The notes under the pieces are model-generated. The model was not told the origin of the DNA. It did no database searches and was given only the letters and a program-made list of their open reading frames with translations. The position numbers and the translations under genes were made by a program. Shown piece by piece: positions 44,071 through 52,556 of a stretch of DNA of 64,000 bases; positions within the stretch are counted from its first letter, which is position 1, and every line of letters starts with the position of its first letter. The stretch is from Rhodocytophaga aerolata (lineage in GTDB: Bacteria > Bacteroidota > Bacteroidia > Cytophagales > 172606-1), in NCBI RefSeq assembly GCF_030503435.1, contig NZ_JAUKPO010000004.1:248001-312000 (forward strand), read 5' to 3'.

Positions 44071-44832
44071 CTAATCTGGCTGTATCTGGTTGCGGTCTAC
44101 AAACTCTTTGAAGGCTTTGCGATACGTATCACTGATGGGTATAAAAACAGTACCTATCTGCACCCGTTCTTTATGAATAACATCTATGGCATCCAATGCC
44201 ACAATGTATGAATGGTGTATCCGGATAAAACGTTCGGAGGGTAGCTGGGCTTCCAGTTGTTTCAATCGCTGGAGGCTCACAATTTTTTGCTGCCGGGTAT
44301 GGATGGCTACATAGTCTTTCAGGCCTTCCACATACAAAATATCATTCCAGCGGATCTTTACCATTTTGGTGCCATCTTTTACAAAGACGAAAGGCTGATG
44401 ATACGGCTGATTTTCTATAACCGGGTTTTCTTTGGGCGGCGATTGAATAATAACCGGCACTGCTGGCTGAAGCTGAGCCAGGCGCTGGCTGGCTTTCTCT
44501 ACGCTTTTTAAAAAACGGTCGAAGGTGATGGGTTTTAGCAGGTAATCTACCACATCCAGCTCATAGCCTTCCAGCGCATATTCAGAGTAGGCGGTGGTGA
44601 GAATAACCAATGGTTTTTTTTGCAACACTTTCAGCAAGGTGATCCCAGTAAGCTCGGGCATCTGGATGTCGAGAAACAATAAATCTATTGGTTTGTTACG
44701 CAGCACTTCAATAGCTGTCATGGGGCTGGAGCAGGTGTCTGCCAGCTGCAAATAGGGTACTTTCCGCACATATTCTGTAAGCAGGTTGCGGGCCAGGGGT
44801 TCATCATCCACGATGAGGCAAGTTACATTCAA
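44071..44832 (-). CDS. LytTR response regulator
   Basis: The 253-residue protein has a receiver domain (residues 1-115; DDE acidic pocket, phosphorylation site D55 in LLFLDIQMPE) and a LytTR DNA-binding domain (about 145-245; KMVKIRWNDILYVEGLKDYVAIHT). It begins at a TTG (44832) that overlaps the kinase stop by 4 bp (TTGA), so translation is coupled to the kinase gene. An ATG at 44828 is out of frame. The partner kinase is encoded immediately upstream at 44829-45866. Target genes are not obvious; the outer-membrane receptor at 46137 is close but divergent. Confidence 0.9.
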   Translation of the reverse strand: MNVTCLIVDDEPLARNLLTEYVRKVPYLQLADTCSSPMTAIEVLRNKPIDLLFLDIQMPELTGITLLKVLQKKPLVILTTAYSEYALEGYELDVVDYLLKPITFDRFLKSVEKASQRLAQLQPAVPVIIQSPPKENPVIENQPYHQPFVFVKDGTKMVKIRWNDILYVEGLKDYVAIHTRQQKIVSLQRLKQLEAQLPSERFIRIHHSYIVALDAIDVIHKERVQIGTVFIPISDTYRKAFKEFVDRNQIQPD

Positions 44833-45866
44833 GCTAATTGCAGATTTAGTTGTACAGCATACGACTCTTTGCTACTATCTACCTGCAGATCGTATCTGCC
44901 GGGGTAACTCAAATCCAGGCGGCGTTGTACGTTTTGCAGACCAATGCCCGATTTGCCATCTACAACTTTTCCATTGGTAGGCAGTTTGCTGTTTTCTACC
45001 CGGTATATACAATCTTTGCCTTGCACTTCTATATGTATTTTTACCCATGAACCAGGGTTGTTATTGCCTACCCCATGCTTAAAAGCATTTTCCAGAAACG
45101 TAATAAATATAAACGGAGTAACTAACACTTCCTGCGGATTGCCTTTAATTTCAAAACAAATAGGAATTTCGTTATTCAACCGGAGCCGTTCCAGACTAAT
45201 GTAGTTTTGCATGTATTCAATCTCCTTGCTTAACTGCACCTTCGGGTGGTTAGAATCATAAATCATATACCGCATCATCTGCGAGAGTTTGGCTATTACT
45301 TCGGTGGTATTCGGGGAGTTGGTAAATGCCAGATAATACAGGTTATTTAAGGTGTTGAACAGGAAATGCGGATTTATCTGCGCTTTTAAAAAATTGAGCT
45401 CTGCAATCAGCCGTTCATTTTCTACCGCTTTCTTGCGCGATTCAAACTCGATCCACTCTACCACAAAACGCAACATGCCCACAAAAATCACAATAAATAG
45501 GGTAACGGCCGTGATATGGATAAAAAACCTGGAACTATAGAGATACTGAAACTCTTCCCGGCGGGCGTACCCATCCAGCAAGTACCTTTCAAACTGGATA
45601 CGGGCGAAAATTAAGACACTAAAGGGAGCAAAAAACTCTAACAGGTAGCCCATCAGGTTTTTGCTGGTGAGAAACCGGGGTAGGGCAAAGAAATAATTAT
45701 AGTAGGCAATCAGGCCAACAAACACCATATTAATGGCTGCCACAGTCAGAATTCTGCCCCAGTCCGACCCCCATCTGGTTTGCTGATAAACAAGGAACGA
45801 CACGTACACACACCAGAATGAAATATGGAGTACCAGCACGCGGTTCCGCTGAAGAAAAGATTGCAT
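44829..45866 (-). CDS. Sensor histidine kinase (LytS/YehU type, PF06580-like)
   Basis: The protein has 345 residues. The N-terminal part (about 10-140) has four hydrophobic helices, beginning LVLHISFWCVYVSFLVYQQ. The phosphoacceptor histidine is in NPHFLFNTLNNLYYLAF. The C-terminal ATPase region shows FITFLENAFKHGVGNN and SGIGLQNVQRRLDLSY. The lack of a periplasmic sensor loop suggests it senses membrane or internal states. It is upstream of and overlaps its response regulator by 4 bp. The pair is typical of Bacteroidota and probably controls an unidentified local or distant operon. Confidence 0.91.
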   Translation of the reverse strand: MQSFLQRNRVLVLHISFWCVYVSFLVYQQTRWGSDWGRILTVAAINMVFVGLIAYYNYFFALPRFLTSKNLMGYLLEFFAPFSVLIFARIQFERYLLDGYARREEFQYLYSSRFFIHITAVTLFIVIFVGMLRFVVEWIEFESRKKAVENERLIAELNFLKAQINPHFLFNTLNNLYYLAFTNSPNTTEVIAKLSQMMRYMIYDSNHPKVQLSKEIEYMQNYISLERLRLNNEIPICFEIKGNPQEVLVTPFIFITFLENAFKHGVGNNNPGSWVKIHIEVQGKDCIYRVENSKLPTNGKVVDGKSGIGLQNVQRRLDLSYPGRYDLQVDSSKESYAVQLNLQLA

Positions 45867-46136
45867 ATGTCAGCTTTACGATAATTTTATTTAGTAAAAA
45901 TACCCATTAAAGGGCAACTTTAAGCCTTGCGCGTTATATATTCTGCCAAGTATGGATTACTATCGGTTATCTGGGTAGTTTTTTCTACCATTCCATCTTG
46001 TCGAGTATACAGCCGGAACGTCGAGAAAAAATGCTCATCTGTATAATACCTGAATAAAAGAATAACCAATACTTTTTTTTTGTGTTCATTAAGATACATC
46101 AAAGTCACTAACTGCAAAAATTTCGACATGCTTTCT

Positions 46137-48812
46137 ATGAAAAAAATCTTACTGCTCCTGCTGCTTGTGTATAGCTACGGCTTTACCTTAGCTCAGAATC
46201 CTTCAGGGGGAGCAATTCCCGGAGCTGAAACCCCAAAAGGGAATGCCAAAATCGCTGGCACCGTGCTGGATGCAAGCAACCAGGAACCAGTGCCTTTTGT
46301 CAATGTGGTGCTCACAGATCCGGCCACCGGCAAAACGCTAGATGGAACCGTAGGAGATGAAAATGGCAAGTTCACCTTAAACAAAGTAGCGGCAGGCGAT
46401 TACAAAATTCTGGTAACGTTCATTGGCTATCAAACTAAAACGATAGATAAAGTGAACGTAGGCAAACGGGGAGATATTAATTTGGGTACAATTAAAATAA
46501 GCCCAACCGTACAAGAACTGCAGGAAGTAACCATAGAAGGCCAGAGAAGCCTGGTTGAAGAGAAGGTAGACCGCACCGTATACAACGCAGAAATAGATGC
46601 TACCAATAAAGGAGGTGATGCTACAGATGTATTGAGAAAAGTCCCCATGCTATCTGTGGATCTGGATGGAAACGTATCGCTCCGTGGCAATCAGAACATC
46701 CGGGTTCTCATTAACAACCGCCCATCTACCATAGCCGCCAGCAGCGTGGCCGATGCCTTAAAGCAGATCCCTTCAGATATGATTAAATCCGTAGAGGTAA
46801 TTACGTCACCCTCCTCCAGATACGATGCAGAAGGTTCATCAGGCATAATCAATATTATTACTAAGAAGAACACCCTGGAAGGGTTTAATTTGAATGTGAA
46901 TGGCAGTGCAGGCTACAGAGGTTCTAACCTGGGGTTGAATGGAAGCATGCGGAAAGGAAAAATGGGCTTTTCTTTAGGCGGTTTTGGCCGTGTGGGATAC
47001 AATGTAAACGGACGGTTTGAAAACACCCAAACCACTCTTAATAACCAGAGAGAAAGTATATTATCTATTCAATCGGCAGATACTCGTAATCAGTTTGGTT
47101 TTGGCCGGTATCAGTTCGGCTGGGATTACGACATAGACAAAAATAACTTTATTAATGCTTCTGTACAGTATGGCTTCCGGAACAGAAAAACGTTTCAGGA
47201 TAATTTAATCTCTCAAACGTATATTGATAATGTGTTAGACAAAACAACTTTGCAAGATGTAGATGTTTCTGACCTTTCGGGCAACCTGGATGTAAATTTA
47301 GGCTACACTCATACTTTTAATAAACCTCAAAAAGAGCTAAGTTTATTAGGCCAGTATAGCCGTAACAAACAGACAAACGACTTCATCAGAAGTATTTTTG
47401 ATGAGAATGATTTCAGCGTACTTGATAGAAGAGTAAAAAACCTGAATGAAAGTTATAATCAGGAGACTACCTTACAACTCGACTATCAAACCCCTATCGG
47501 AAAAACGCAGATACTTGAATTTGGCGGAAAAGAGATTATGCGGCAGGTAACAAGCGATTTTCAGTTTTTTAATGCGTTTGGCTCAGATGGGGTATATATC
47601 CCAGATACAGATAGAAGACTGGGTAATGTTTTTAACTACAACCAGAGTGTAACTGCCGGGTATTTGGCGTACACCTTAAATACTAAACAGGGCTATAGCC
47701 TCAAAGCCGGCGGACGGTACGAATATACAATTATTGATGCCAACTTTCAGGATGAGCAAGATGTAGAAATCCCCGCTTATGGAACGTTTGTACCTAGTTT
47801 AAATTTGTCTAAAAAGCTAAAGAACGGAAATATATTGAAAGCGGCTTACAACCGTCGTATACAACGTCCGTCACTGCAGTTCCTGAACCCGAATATTCAA
47901 TCATCTAATCCATTATTTGTAACTATTGGTAATCCTGTATTAAATCCTGAGTTTACCAATAACTATGAATTAGCTTATAATACCTATATTAAAAAAACCT
48001 CTTTATCATTCACAGGCTTCTGGCGTAATACTACCGGCTCAATCCAAGCCATACGCAACCCGGTGACTAGTATCAATGAGGTTGGTGATACCATTAATAG
48101 CATCTATACAACGTATGAAAACATTGGAACAGAAAATGCCTATGGGGTAAGTCTGTTCTCCAATGTTAATATCTCAGATAAATTTTCGCTGAATGGTGGC
48201 ACAGACGTGTATTATGCCGTGCTGAACAATAATGTAGATGATCCTATTTACAATGCCAGCAATGAAGGCTGGGTATATAACATCAGAGGCTTTGCTAACT
48301 ACAAATTAGGCAAAGGATGGGGATTACAAGCATTTGGTTTCTATCGTGGCAGACAAGTACAGCTTCAAGGCAAACAAAGTGGTTTTGGGATTTACAGCCT
48401 GAATATTCAGAAAGAATTTAACAACAAAAAAGGGACAATTGGTATAGGAGCTGAAAACTTCTTAACCAAAGCAATATACATGCGCAATGAGCTATCTTCT
48501 CCCCTGTTAACGCAGACCAATGTGAATGAAATGCGCAATATGAACTTTAAAATCAATTTCAGCTACCGCATTGGTAAAATGACCATGGATGCCCAGCCTC
48601 GCCGCCGGAAGAAATCCATCAGTAACGATGATATAAAAGAAGGTGGTGACAGTGGTACAGAGGGCGGCGGTACACAAGGCGGTGGAGCAGCTCCACAAAA
48701 TGCTAGCCCTGCCGGACAAAGACCCGCACAAGGTCAGCCCAACAAAACCCAACCGACTGCTGCGCCAAACCAGCAAACGCCGGCTAATACTAACACTAGA
48801 CCCAATAATTAA
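46137..48812 (+). CDS. Outer membrane beta-barrel receptor (TonB-dependent-like) with carboxypeptidase-like N-domain and disordered tail
   Basis: The protein has about 891 residues from ATG 46137 (MKKILLLLLLVYSYGFTLAQ signal); an ATG at 46128 is also possible. Residues about 35-120 form a carboxypeptidase-regulatory-like domain (AGTVLDASNQEPVPFVNVVL, YKILVTFIGYQTKTI). Next comes a plug-like region (TDVLRKVPMLSVDLDGNVSLRGNQNIRVLINNRPS, EVITSPSSRYDAEGSSGIINIITKKN), then a long barrel with alternating strands, ending at NFKINFSYRIGKM. After this an 75-residue tail rich in Gly, Gln, Pro and Asn follows instead of the usual terminal aromatic residue. It is not a SusC and no SusD gene is near. The cargo is unknown. 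It is divergent from the kinase gene. Confidence 0.85.
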   Translation: MKKILLLLLLVYSYGFTLAQNPSGGAIPGAETPKGNAKIAGTVLDASNQEPVPFVNVVLTDPATGKTLDGTVGDENGKFTLNKVAAGDYKILVTFIGYQTKTIDKVNVGKRGDINLGTIKISPTVQELQEVTIEGQRSLVEEKVDRTVYNAEIDATNKGGDATDVLRKVPMLSVDLDGNVSLRGNQNIRVLINNRPSTIAASSVADALKQIPSDMIKSVEVITSPSSRYDAEGSSGIINIITKKNTLEGFNLNVNGSAGYRGSNLGLNGSMRKGKMGFSLGGFGRVGYNVNGRFENTQTTLNNQRESILSIQSADTRNQFGFGRYQFGWDYDIDKNNFINASVQYGFRNRKTFQDNLISQTYIDNVLDKTTLQDVDVSDLSGNLDVNLGYTHTFNKPQKELSLLGQYSRNKQTNDFIRSIFDENDFSVLDRRVKNLNESYNQETTLQLDYQTPIGKTQILEFGGKEIMRQVTSDFQFFNAFGSDGVYIPDTDRRLGNVFNYNQSVTAGYLAYTLNTKQGYSLKAGGRYEYTIIDANFQDEQDVEIPAYGTFVPSLNLSKKLKNGNILKAAYNRRIQRPSLQFLNPNIQSSNPLFVTIGNPVLNPEFTNNYELAYNTYIKKTSLSFTGFWRNTTGSIQAIRNPVTSINEVGDTINSIYTTYENIGTENAYGVSLFSNVNISDKFSLNGGTDVYYAVLNNNVDDPIYNASNEGWVYNIRGFANYKLGKGWGLQAFGFYRGRQVQLQGKQSGFGIYSLNIQKEFNNKKGTIGIGAENFLTKAIYMRNELSSPLLTQTNVNEMRNMNFKINFSYRIGKMTMDAQPRRRKKSISNDDIKEGGDSGTEGGGTQGGGAAPQNASPAGQRPAQGQPNKTQPTAAPNQQTPANTNTRPNN

Positions 48813-48931
48813 ATTTATAAATCAGCCAATAACAGTTGTGCCAGTACACAACCAGATATGTTACTAAGATGGATTCTACCAACACTTATTTTTGACCATT
48901 CCTTGTAAAAGGAATTAACTGATTAACACTA

Positions 48932-49147
48932 ATGATCACAGCATGGCTTAATAATCCGTATTTAAATTTAGCAGAAGTTGCCACCAGGCTCTATGGAAGC
49001 AACAGCCGCATGTATACACAACGGCTCCGGAAAAAAATGACGAAAGCCTTGCCTTTTGAGGCATGGGAAATCCACGAACTGGAAAGGATTAAACAAGATA
49101 TCCTGTCTCATATTCAACATGGGCATCCGGTAGTGGAAACTACTTAG
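48932..49147 (+). CDS. Small hypothetical protein, possibly DNA-binding (71 aa)
   Basis: The protein begins MITAWLNNPYLNLAEVATRLYG at ATG 48932. It contains a helix-turn-helix-like segment (LNLAEVATRLYGSNSRMYTQRLRKKM) followed by an acidic helix with ELERIKQDILSHI. The basic second part and size suggest a small nucleic-acid-binding or partner protein, but no family is recognised. It sits 119 bp beyond the receptor gene on the same strand and 151 bp before YceI, so it may be a monocistronic unit. Confidence 0.5.
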   Translation: MITAWLNNPYLNLAEVATRLYGSNSRMYTQRLRKKMTKALPFEAWEIHELERIKQDILSHIQHGHPVVETT

Positions 49148-49232
49148 GCTTGTAACATTTTCAGGGTTTACCCTATGTAGGGAGCCAGAAACAGTGTTTT
49201 CCGGCATCCTACCTGCTTCGTATGTGTCGGTA

Positions 49233-49262
49233 TTGAGTTTTTTTATTTATTTAGTATATTTA
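49233..49262 (+). promoter_or_regulatory. Candidate promoter of the YceI gene
   Basis: TTG at 49233-49235 is followed after 19 nt by TATATTTA at 49255-49262, a 7-of-8 match to the Bacteroidota -7 element TAnnTTTG with normal spacing. The start codon lies 36 bp downstream. Confidence 0.45.
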
Positions 49263-49298
49263 ACTCCATTTTTTAACCCTTTTTAACTCAGATCTCTT

Positions 49299-49955
49299 AT
49301 GAAATTTTCAAAACTAATGGCAGGAGCTTTAGCCTTGTTTCTGGCAACTCAAACCCCGGGAGTTATTGCTTTGAATGACCCTGGTAAAACATCTGTTAAA
49401 AAAGCCGCTGCTCTTTCCGTTGATCCTTCCAAAAGTACCCTTACCTGGAATGCCAAAAAAGTGGGTGGTGAGCATTCCGGCAATGTAAAAATTGCAAAAG
49501 GTGTCATTAATGTTGAGTCAGACAAACTGGTAGGAGGTAATTTTGTAATGGATATGACGAGCATCACTGATACGGATATTACCAACGAAACATTCAACAA
49601 AAAGCTTACTGATCATTTAAAATCAGAAGATTTCTTTTCCGTAGAAAAACATCCGAACTCTACTTTTAAAATCACGAAAGCTGCCCCCATTGCTAATGCC
49701 AAAGCAGGCGAAGCCAACTACACCATCACTGGCGATTTAACAATCAAAGGAATTACCAATGCGGTAACTTTCCCGGCTGTTGTAAAAGTTAGCGGCAACA
49801 GTGCAGAGGCTACAGCTAAATTTGACATAGACCGGACAAAATATGATATTAAATACCGGGCTGCCATTATCGGTACAGCGGCTGACAAAATTATTGAAGA
49901 TACCTTTACCATTGACCTGAAAGTGGTAGCCGGTAAAACTGCTAATAATACCTAG
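49299..49955 (+). CDS. YceI family protein
   Basis: The protein has 218 residues and a signal peptide (MKFSKLMAGALALFLATQTPGVIA). The mature part has LSVDPSKSTLTWNAKKVGGEHSG at the start, then NFVMDMTSITDTDI, LKSEDFFSVEKHPNSTFKITK and the C-terminal KFDIDRTKYDIKYRAA, the YceI order with the conserved H and F-x-x-x-K-H-P-x-x-x-F motif. YceI proteins are periplasmic eight-stranded lipocalin-like barrels that bind isoprenoid quinones or other hydrophobic molecules. It has its own promoter candidate and is followed by a strong terminator. Confidence 0.92.
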   Translation: MKFSKLMAGALALFLATQTPGVIALNDPGKTSVKKAAALSVDPSKSTLTWNAKKVGGEHSGNVKIAKGVINVESDKLVGGNFVMDMTSITDTDITNETFNKKLTDHLKSEDFFSVEKHPNSTFKITKAAPIANAKAGEANYTITGDLTIKGITNAVTFPAVVKVSGNSAEATAKFDIDRTKYDIKYRAAIIGTAADKIIEDTFTIDLKVVAGKTANNT

Positions 49956-49983
49956 GTAACTAGAAATCAATTTGTTTAAAGAC

Positions 49984-50021
49984 TACAAAAATACCGCTGC
50001 CTTTGGAGCGGTATTTTTGTA
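49984..50021. terminator. Strong bidirectional terminator after YceI
   Basis: A perfect 15-bp stem (49984-49998 with 50007-50021) has an 8-nt loop GCCTTTGG and carries A and T tracts inside each arm. It lies 29 bp after the YceI stop and before the minus-strand gene at 50204-50431. Confidence 0.8.
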
Positions 50022-50203
50022 TACAGAGGTATTTGTGTTGCTAACCAAATAAGCCTTAAACTGCAAAGCAGACCTTATTATGCAGCTTTTCCCAGGCTGG
50101 GTAAGAACGGCTGAAATACCTTAAACGAACTTAATTGTAAGAGGTGTGTAGGAGTATTATCAAATAAAAAGGGGCTGGTTGAAAGTTAATTACCTGCTGA
50201 ATG

Positions 50204-50431
50204 CTACCCTATCTGGTTGAAGCGTTTATCCAAAAGCCATTTATACTCTACTTCTGGTATCCGTGGGCTGTCGCAGAATAGTACGCGGATAAAATGGATA
50301 ATGCTTTCAGAAACGGAGCCACTTTCCTGACTGAAGGCGATTTTAATGGAAATTTCACTTAACTCTGTCCTGTTTGGATTGGGCAACTGTAGTGTTGCTT
50401 GTCTGTACTCTTCTTGGCTAATATAGGTCAT
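50204..50431 (-). CDS. Hypothetical small protein (75 aa)
   Basis: The protein begins MTYISQEEYRQATLQLPNPNRTELSEI from ATG 50431. The first half is polar, and the second part (SESIIHFIRVLFCDSPRIPEVEYKWLLDKRFNQIG) has amphipathic helix character. No signal peptide, membrane segment or motif of known function is seen. It lies between the YceI terminator and the endonuclease V gene with about 390 bp to the latter. I cannot assign a family. Confidence 0.5.
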   Translation of the reverse strand: MTYISQEEYRQATLQLPNPNRTELSEISIKIAFSQESGSVSESIIHFIRVLFCDSPRIPEVEYKWLLDKRFNQIG

Positions 50432-50822
50432 GTGTCTGATAAATAGGTTGCTTTTTGGGAATGCTTACCAAATATATTATTCTTTGCGGTAAGGCTACTA
50501 AGCATCCAAAAATACACATGTAATAATTTTTTTTAGTAGTAGCCTATTTTAGCTGTTTTTCTCAAGCATTTGGTAGTGGAGCTTCTTTGAATGCTACCTG
50601 TAAAATCAGCACAAATTTGCTTATCATCCTTTTTTACTAGACAAACCCCCTAATAAATTAAAGTTTTCTCAGACGAAAATCCGGTAACCCTCCGGTAATC
50701 AATTTTTTAAAGCAAAATACCTTTACGTATGAAATAGCAAAAATTTAGCTCAGAAAGGTCTCCGGTTACCAGGTTACAAAAATAATATTCATCTGTTTTC
50801 CCCAATACTTAGTACACAAAGG
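50432..50822. other. 391-bp stretch between a small gene and endonuclease V
   Basis: It holds TCCGGTAA as a direct repeat at 50690-50697 and 50701-50708, an 11-bp period close to one DNA turn, which could be an operator for the downstream small gene. No open frame stands out. Confidence 0.35.
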
Positions 50823-51497
50823 TTACTTGTCATCTTTCATATTGGAGGCCATGTGGTGAGCCATCCGCGTAGTTTCAGGAAGCCGGTATTTAGGTGAACA
50901 AGCTAATACATAGGCTATAGATGTTTCCAGGCTTACGCGGTGCCCGGGAGAAATAAACAGCGGATTAAACCCCTTCCGTGTTCGTAGTACAGCACCAATG
51001 GTTTCTTTGTAATGCACCAAAGGCGACCATCCGCCCCGTTCGTCAGGGGGTGTTTCGTACTTACCTACTAAAAGAGACTTTCCAACACCAATAGTCGGTA
51101 CATCAATCAGTATCCCCAAATGACTGGCAATACCCAGCCGTCTGGGGTGGGCAATTCCTTGTCCATCGCATAAGATCAGGTCGGGCACCTTGGTTATTTT
51201 CTCCAGCGCCATTAACAAAGCCGGTATTTCCCGGAAAGATAACAAACCTGGAATATAGGGAAACCTGGTGGGCGTTTTGGCAATAGCCTGATCTACCAGC
51301 ACCAGGTCCGGATATCGAAGCACAGCTACTGCAGCCCGGGTAATTTCTCCATCGTTCTCAAATCCCACATCTACGCCTGCTACCAGGCTTACATGGCCAA
51401 GTTGGTCGGTCGTAATCACCTGCTTTCGGAGATCATTTTGTATGGCTACAGCTTCTGCTGCAGTCGTGGGCCAGTAAGCGGCAGATGGGATTTGCAT
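50823..51497 (-). CDS. nfi: Endonuclease V (deoxyinosine 3' endonuclease)
   Basis: The protein has 224 residues, the normal length. Catalytic metal ligands of the family are visible: D43 (LVAGVDVGF), E90 (LSFRE) and D111 (LILCDGQG), and the recognition/wedge segment PYIPGLLSFRE at 80-90 is intact. The C-terminal LPETTRMAHHMAS supplies the conserved histidine region. The enzyme cuts DNA (or RNA) one nucleotide 3' of deoxyinosine, starting repair of deaminated adenine in the cytoplasm. It is a monocistronic gene, divergent from the HepT-like gene with about 170 bp between. Confidence 0.94.
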   Translation of the reverse strand: MQIPSAAYWPTTAAEAVAIQNDLRKQVITTDQLGHVSLVAGVDVGFENDGEITRAAVAVLRYPDLVLVDQAIAKTPTRFPYIPGLLSFREIPALLMALEKITKVPDLILCDGQGIAHPRRLGIASHLGILIDVPTIGVGKSLLVGKYETPPDERGGWSPLVHYKETIGAVLRTRKGFNPLFISPGHRVSLETSIAYVLACSPKYRLPETTRMAHHMASNMKDDK

Positions 51498-51665
51498 AGT
51501 CGAAAAAATAAAATTTACAATTTGCTATTCGTATATCTTGACACACGAAAATATTTGTTTTATGTTTGACACTTGAAGTAATTCTATCAGATAAACGGTT
51601 GTATTTTGTTTTAAACCAAATATTGATAATCACGTAATATTCCCAGAACATTGATACAAACATTT

Positions 51666-52334
51666 ATGGATAATCGCGAAGAAGACAAAGTACACCTTAT
51701 GAGCATTACTGATTCGATTCAGGAAATACAAGGGTATCTGGGCAGATCCAATTATGATGCCTATGCACAACGTGAAGATATACGGGAAGCTGTAATTAGC
51801 CAGCTAAACCAGATTGGTGGAGCGGCGGCTATGCTCTCCGACGATTTTAAAAATACCTATGCAGATGTAGACTGGGATGTGTTGAAGGGTTTGCAATATG
51901 CACATTTTGATCAGGAACTGGAATTAGACTTACACCCTCAATGGCATATAGTTAAAAACGACTTACCCGAAGTAATGAATCAAATTATGGACTTAACCCT
52001 ACAATTAGAAAGAGAAGAAGCCTTGGAAGGCGAAATCGGACCAGAAGATACGGCGGTTGGTGACAAAGAGGCCATGCCTTATTTCACTGAGCAGTCAGCC
52101 GACCTTACCGGCCTGAGTATGGATCTGGACGATGACGATATTTTTGACGATGAAGAGGAAGATGATTTTGATGATGATATATTCGACGAAAATGTGGATG
52201 TGGACAATCTGGACTTGGAAGACGATAGTTTCATAGACAGACGCTTCACAGATGACGATCTGATGGACGACAGTTCCCTGGACGACGACATCTATGATGA
52301 TGATGAAGAAATTGATGAAGACGATGAAATTTAA
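51666..52334 (+). CDS. Orphan HepT-like (DUF86-type) protein with acidic C-terminal tail
   Basis: From ATG 51666 the product has 222 residues (an in-frame TTG 15 bp upstream is less likely). Residues 9-112 have the HepT-like order: helix with SITDSIQEIQGYLG, AYAQREDIREAVISQLNQIGGAAAMLSDDFKNTYADVDWDVLKGLQYAHFDQ, then IVKNDLPEVMNQI. In HepT toxins the RNase/AMPylation motif is R-x4-6-H-x-Y; here the arginine is absent and the residues after H80 are FDQ, so the active site is degenerate. Residues 153-222 have 42 Asp/Glu of 70 and only two basic residues. There is no MNT (antitoxin) gene next to it. It is a single gene before a terminator. Confidence 0.65.
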   Translation: MDNREEDKVHLMSITDSIQEIQGYLGRSNYDAYAQREDIREAVISQLNQIGGAAAMLSDDFKNTYADVDWDVLKGLQYAHFDQELELDLHPQWHIVKNDLPEVMNQIMDLTLQLEREEALEGEIGPEDTAVGDKEAMPYFTEQSADLTGLSMDLDDDDIFDDEEEDDFDDDIFDENVDVDNLDLEDDSFIDRRFTDDDLMDDSSLDDDIYDDDEEIDEDDEI

Positions 52335-52359
52335 TCCCCCACCTGTAAAACCTTAACAC

Positions 52360-52394
52360 TAGCCTGCCTGTATATACAGACAGGCTATTTTTTT
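52360..52394 (+). terminator. Intrinsic terminator after the acidic HepT-like gene
   Basis: TAGCCTGcCTGTA and TACAGaCAGGCTA (52360-52387) form a stem with one mismatch and a 2-nt loop, followed by TTTTTTT. It separates this gene from the BlaI-type gene. Confidence 0.8.
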
Positions 52395-52462
52395 ATCCCC
52401 TCCCTCCTGCATTCTGCCACTTATCAAGGTATATGCTAACTCTTACAAAATAAAGCTTATTC

Positions 52463-52536
52463 TACGAAATATTTCGTATATTTAGTTGCATCTACGAAAA
52501 CATTCGTATACATTTGTACTACGAAATATTTCGTAG
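52463..52536 (+). promoter_or_regulatory. Three BlaI-type operators around the promoter of the BlaI-M56 operon
   Basis: TACGAAATATTTCGTA at 52463-52478 and at 52520-52535 are perfect 16-bp palindromes; TACGAAAACATTCGTA at 52493-52508 is a near-perfect copy between them. Centre distances are 30 and 27 bp. The promoter is TTG 52486-52488, 20 nt, TACATTTG 52509-52516 (full TAnnTTTG match). Thus the sites flank the -33, lie between -33 and -7, and cover the start of transcription, so a dimeric repressor would shut the operon off directly. Confidence 0.8.
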
Positions 52537-52556
52537 AAATAAATTAGTCCCTAGAT

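Noticed and set aside
46137-48812. SusC-type nutrient receptor locus
   Set aside because: The receptor lacks the features of SusC and no SusD gene follows, so I do not call a polysaccharide utilisation locus here.
51666-52334. Active HepT-MNT toxin-antitoxin module
   Set aside because: No nucleotidyltransferase gene is adjacent and the catalytic R-x-H-x-Y motif is absent.
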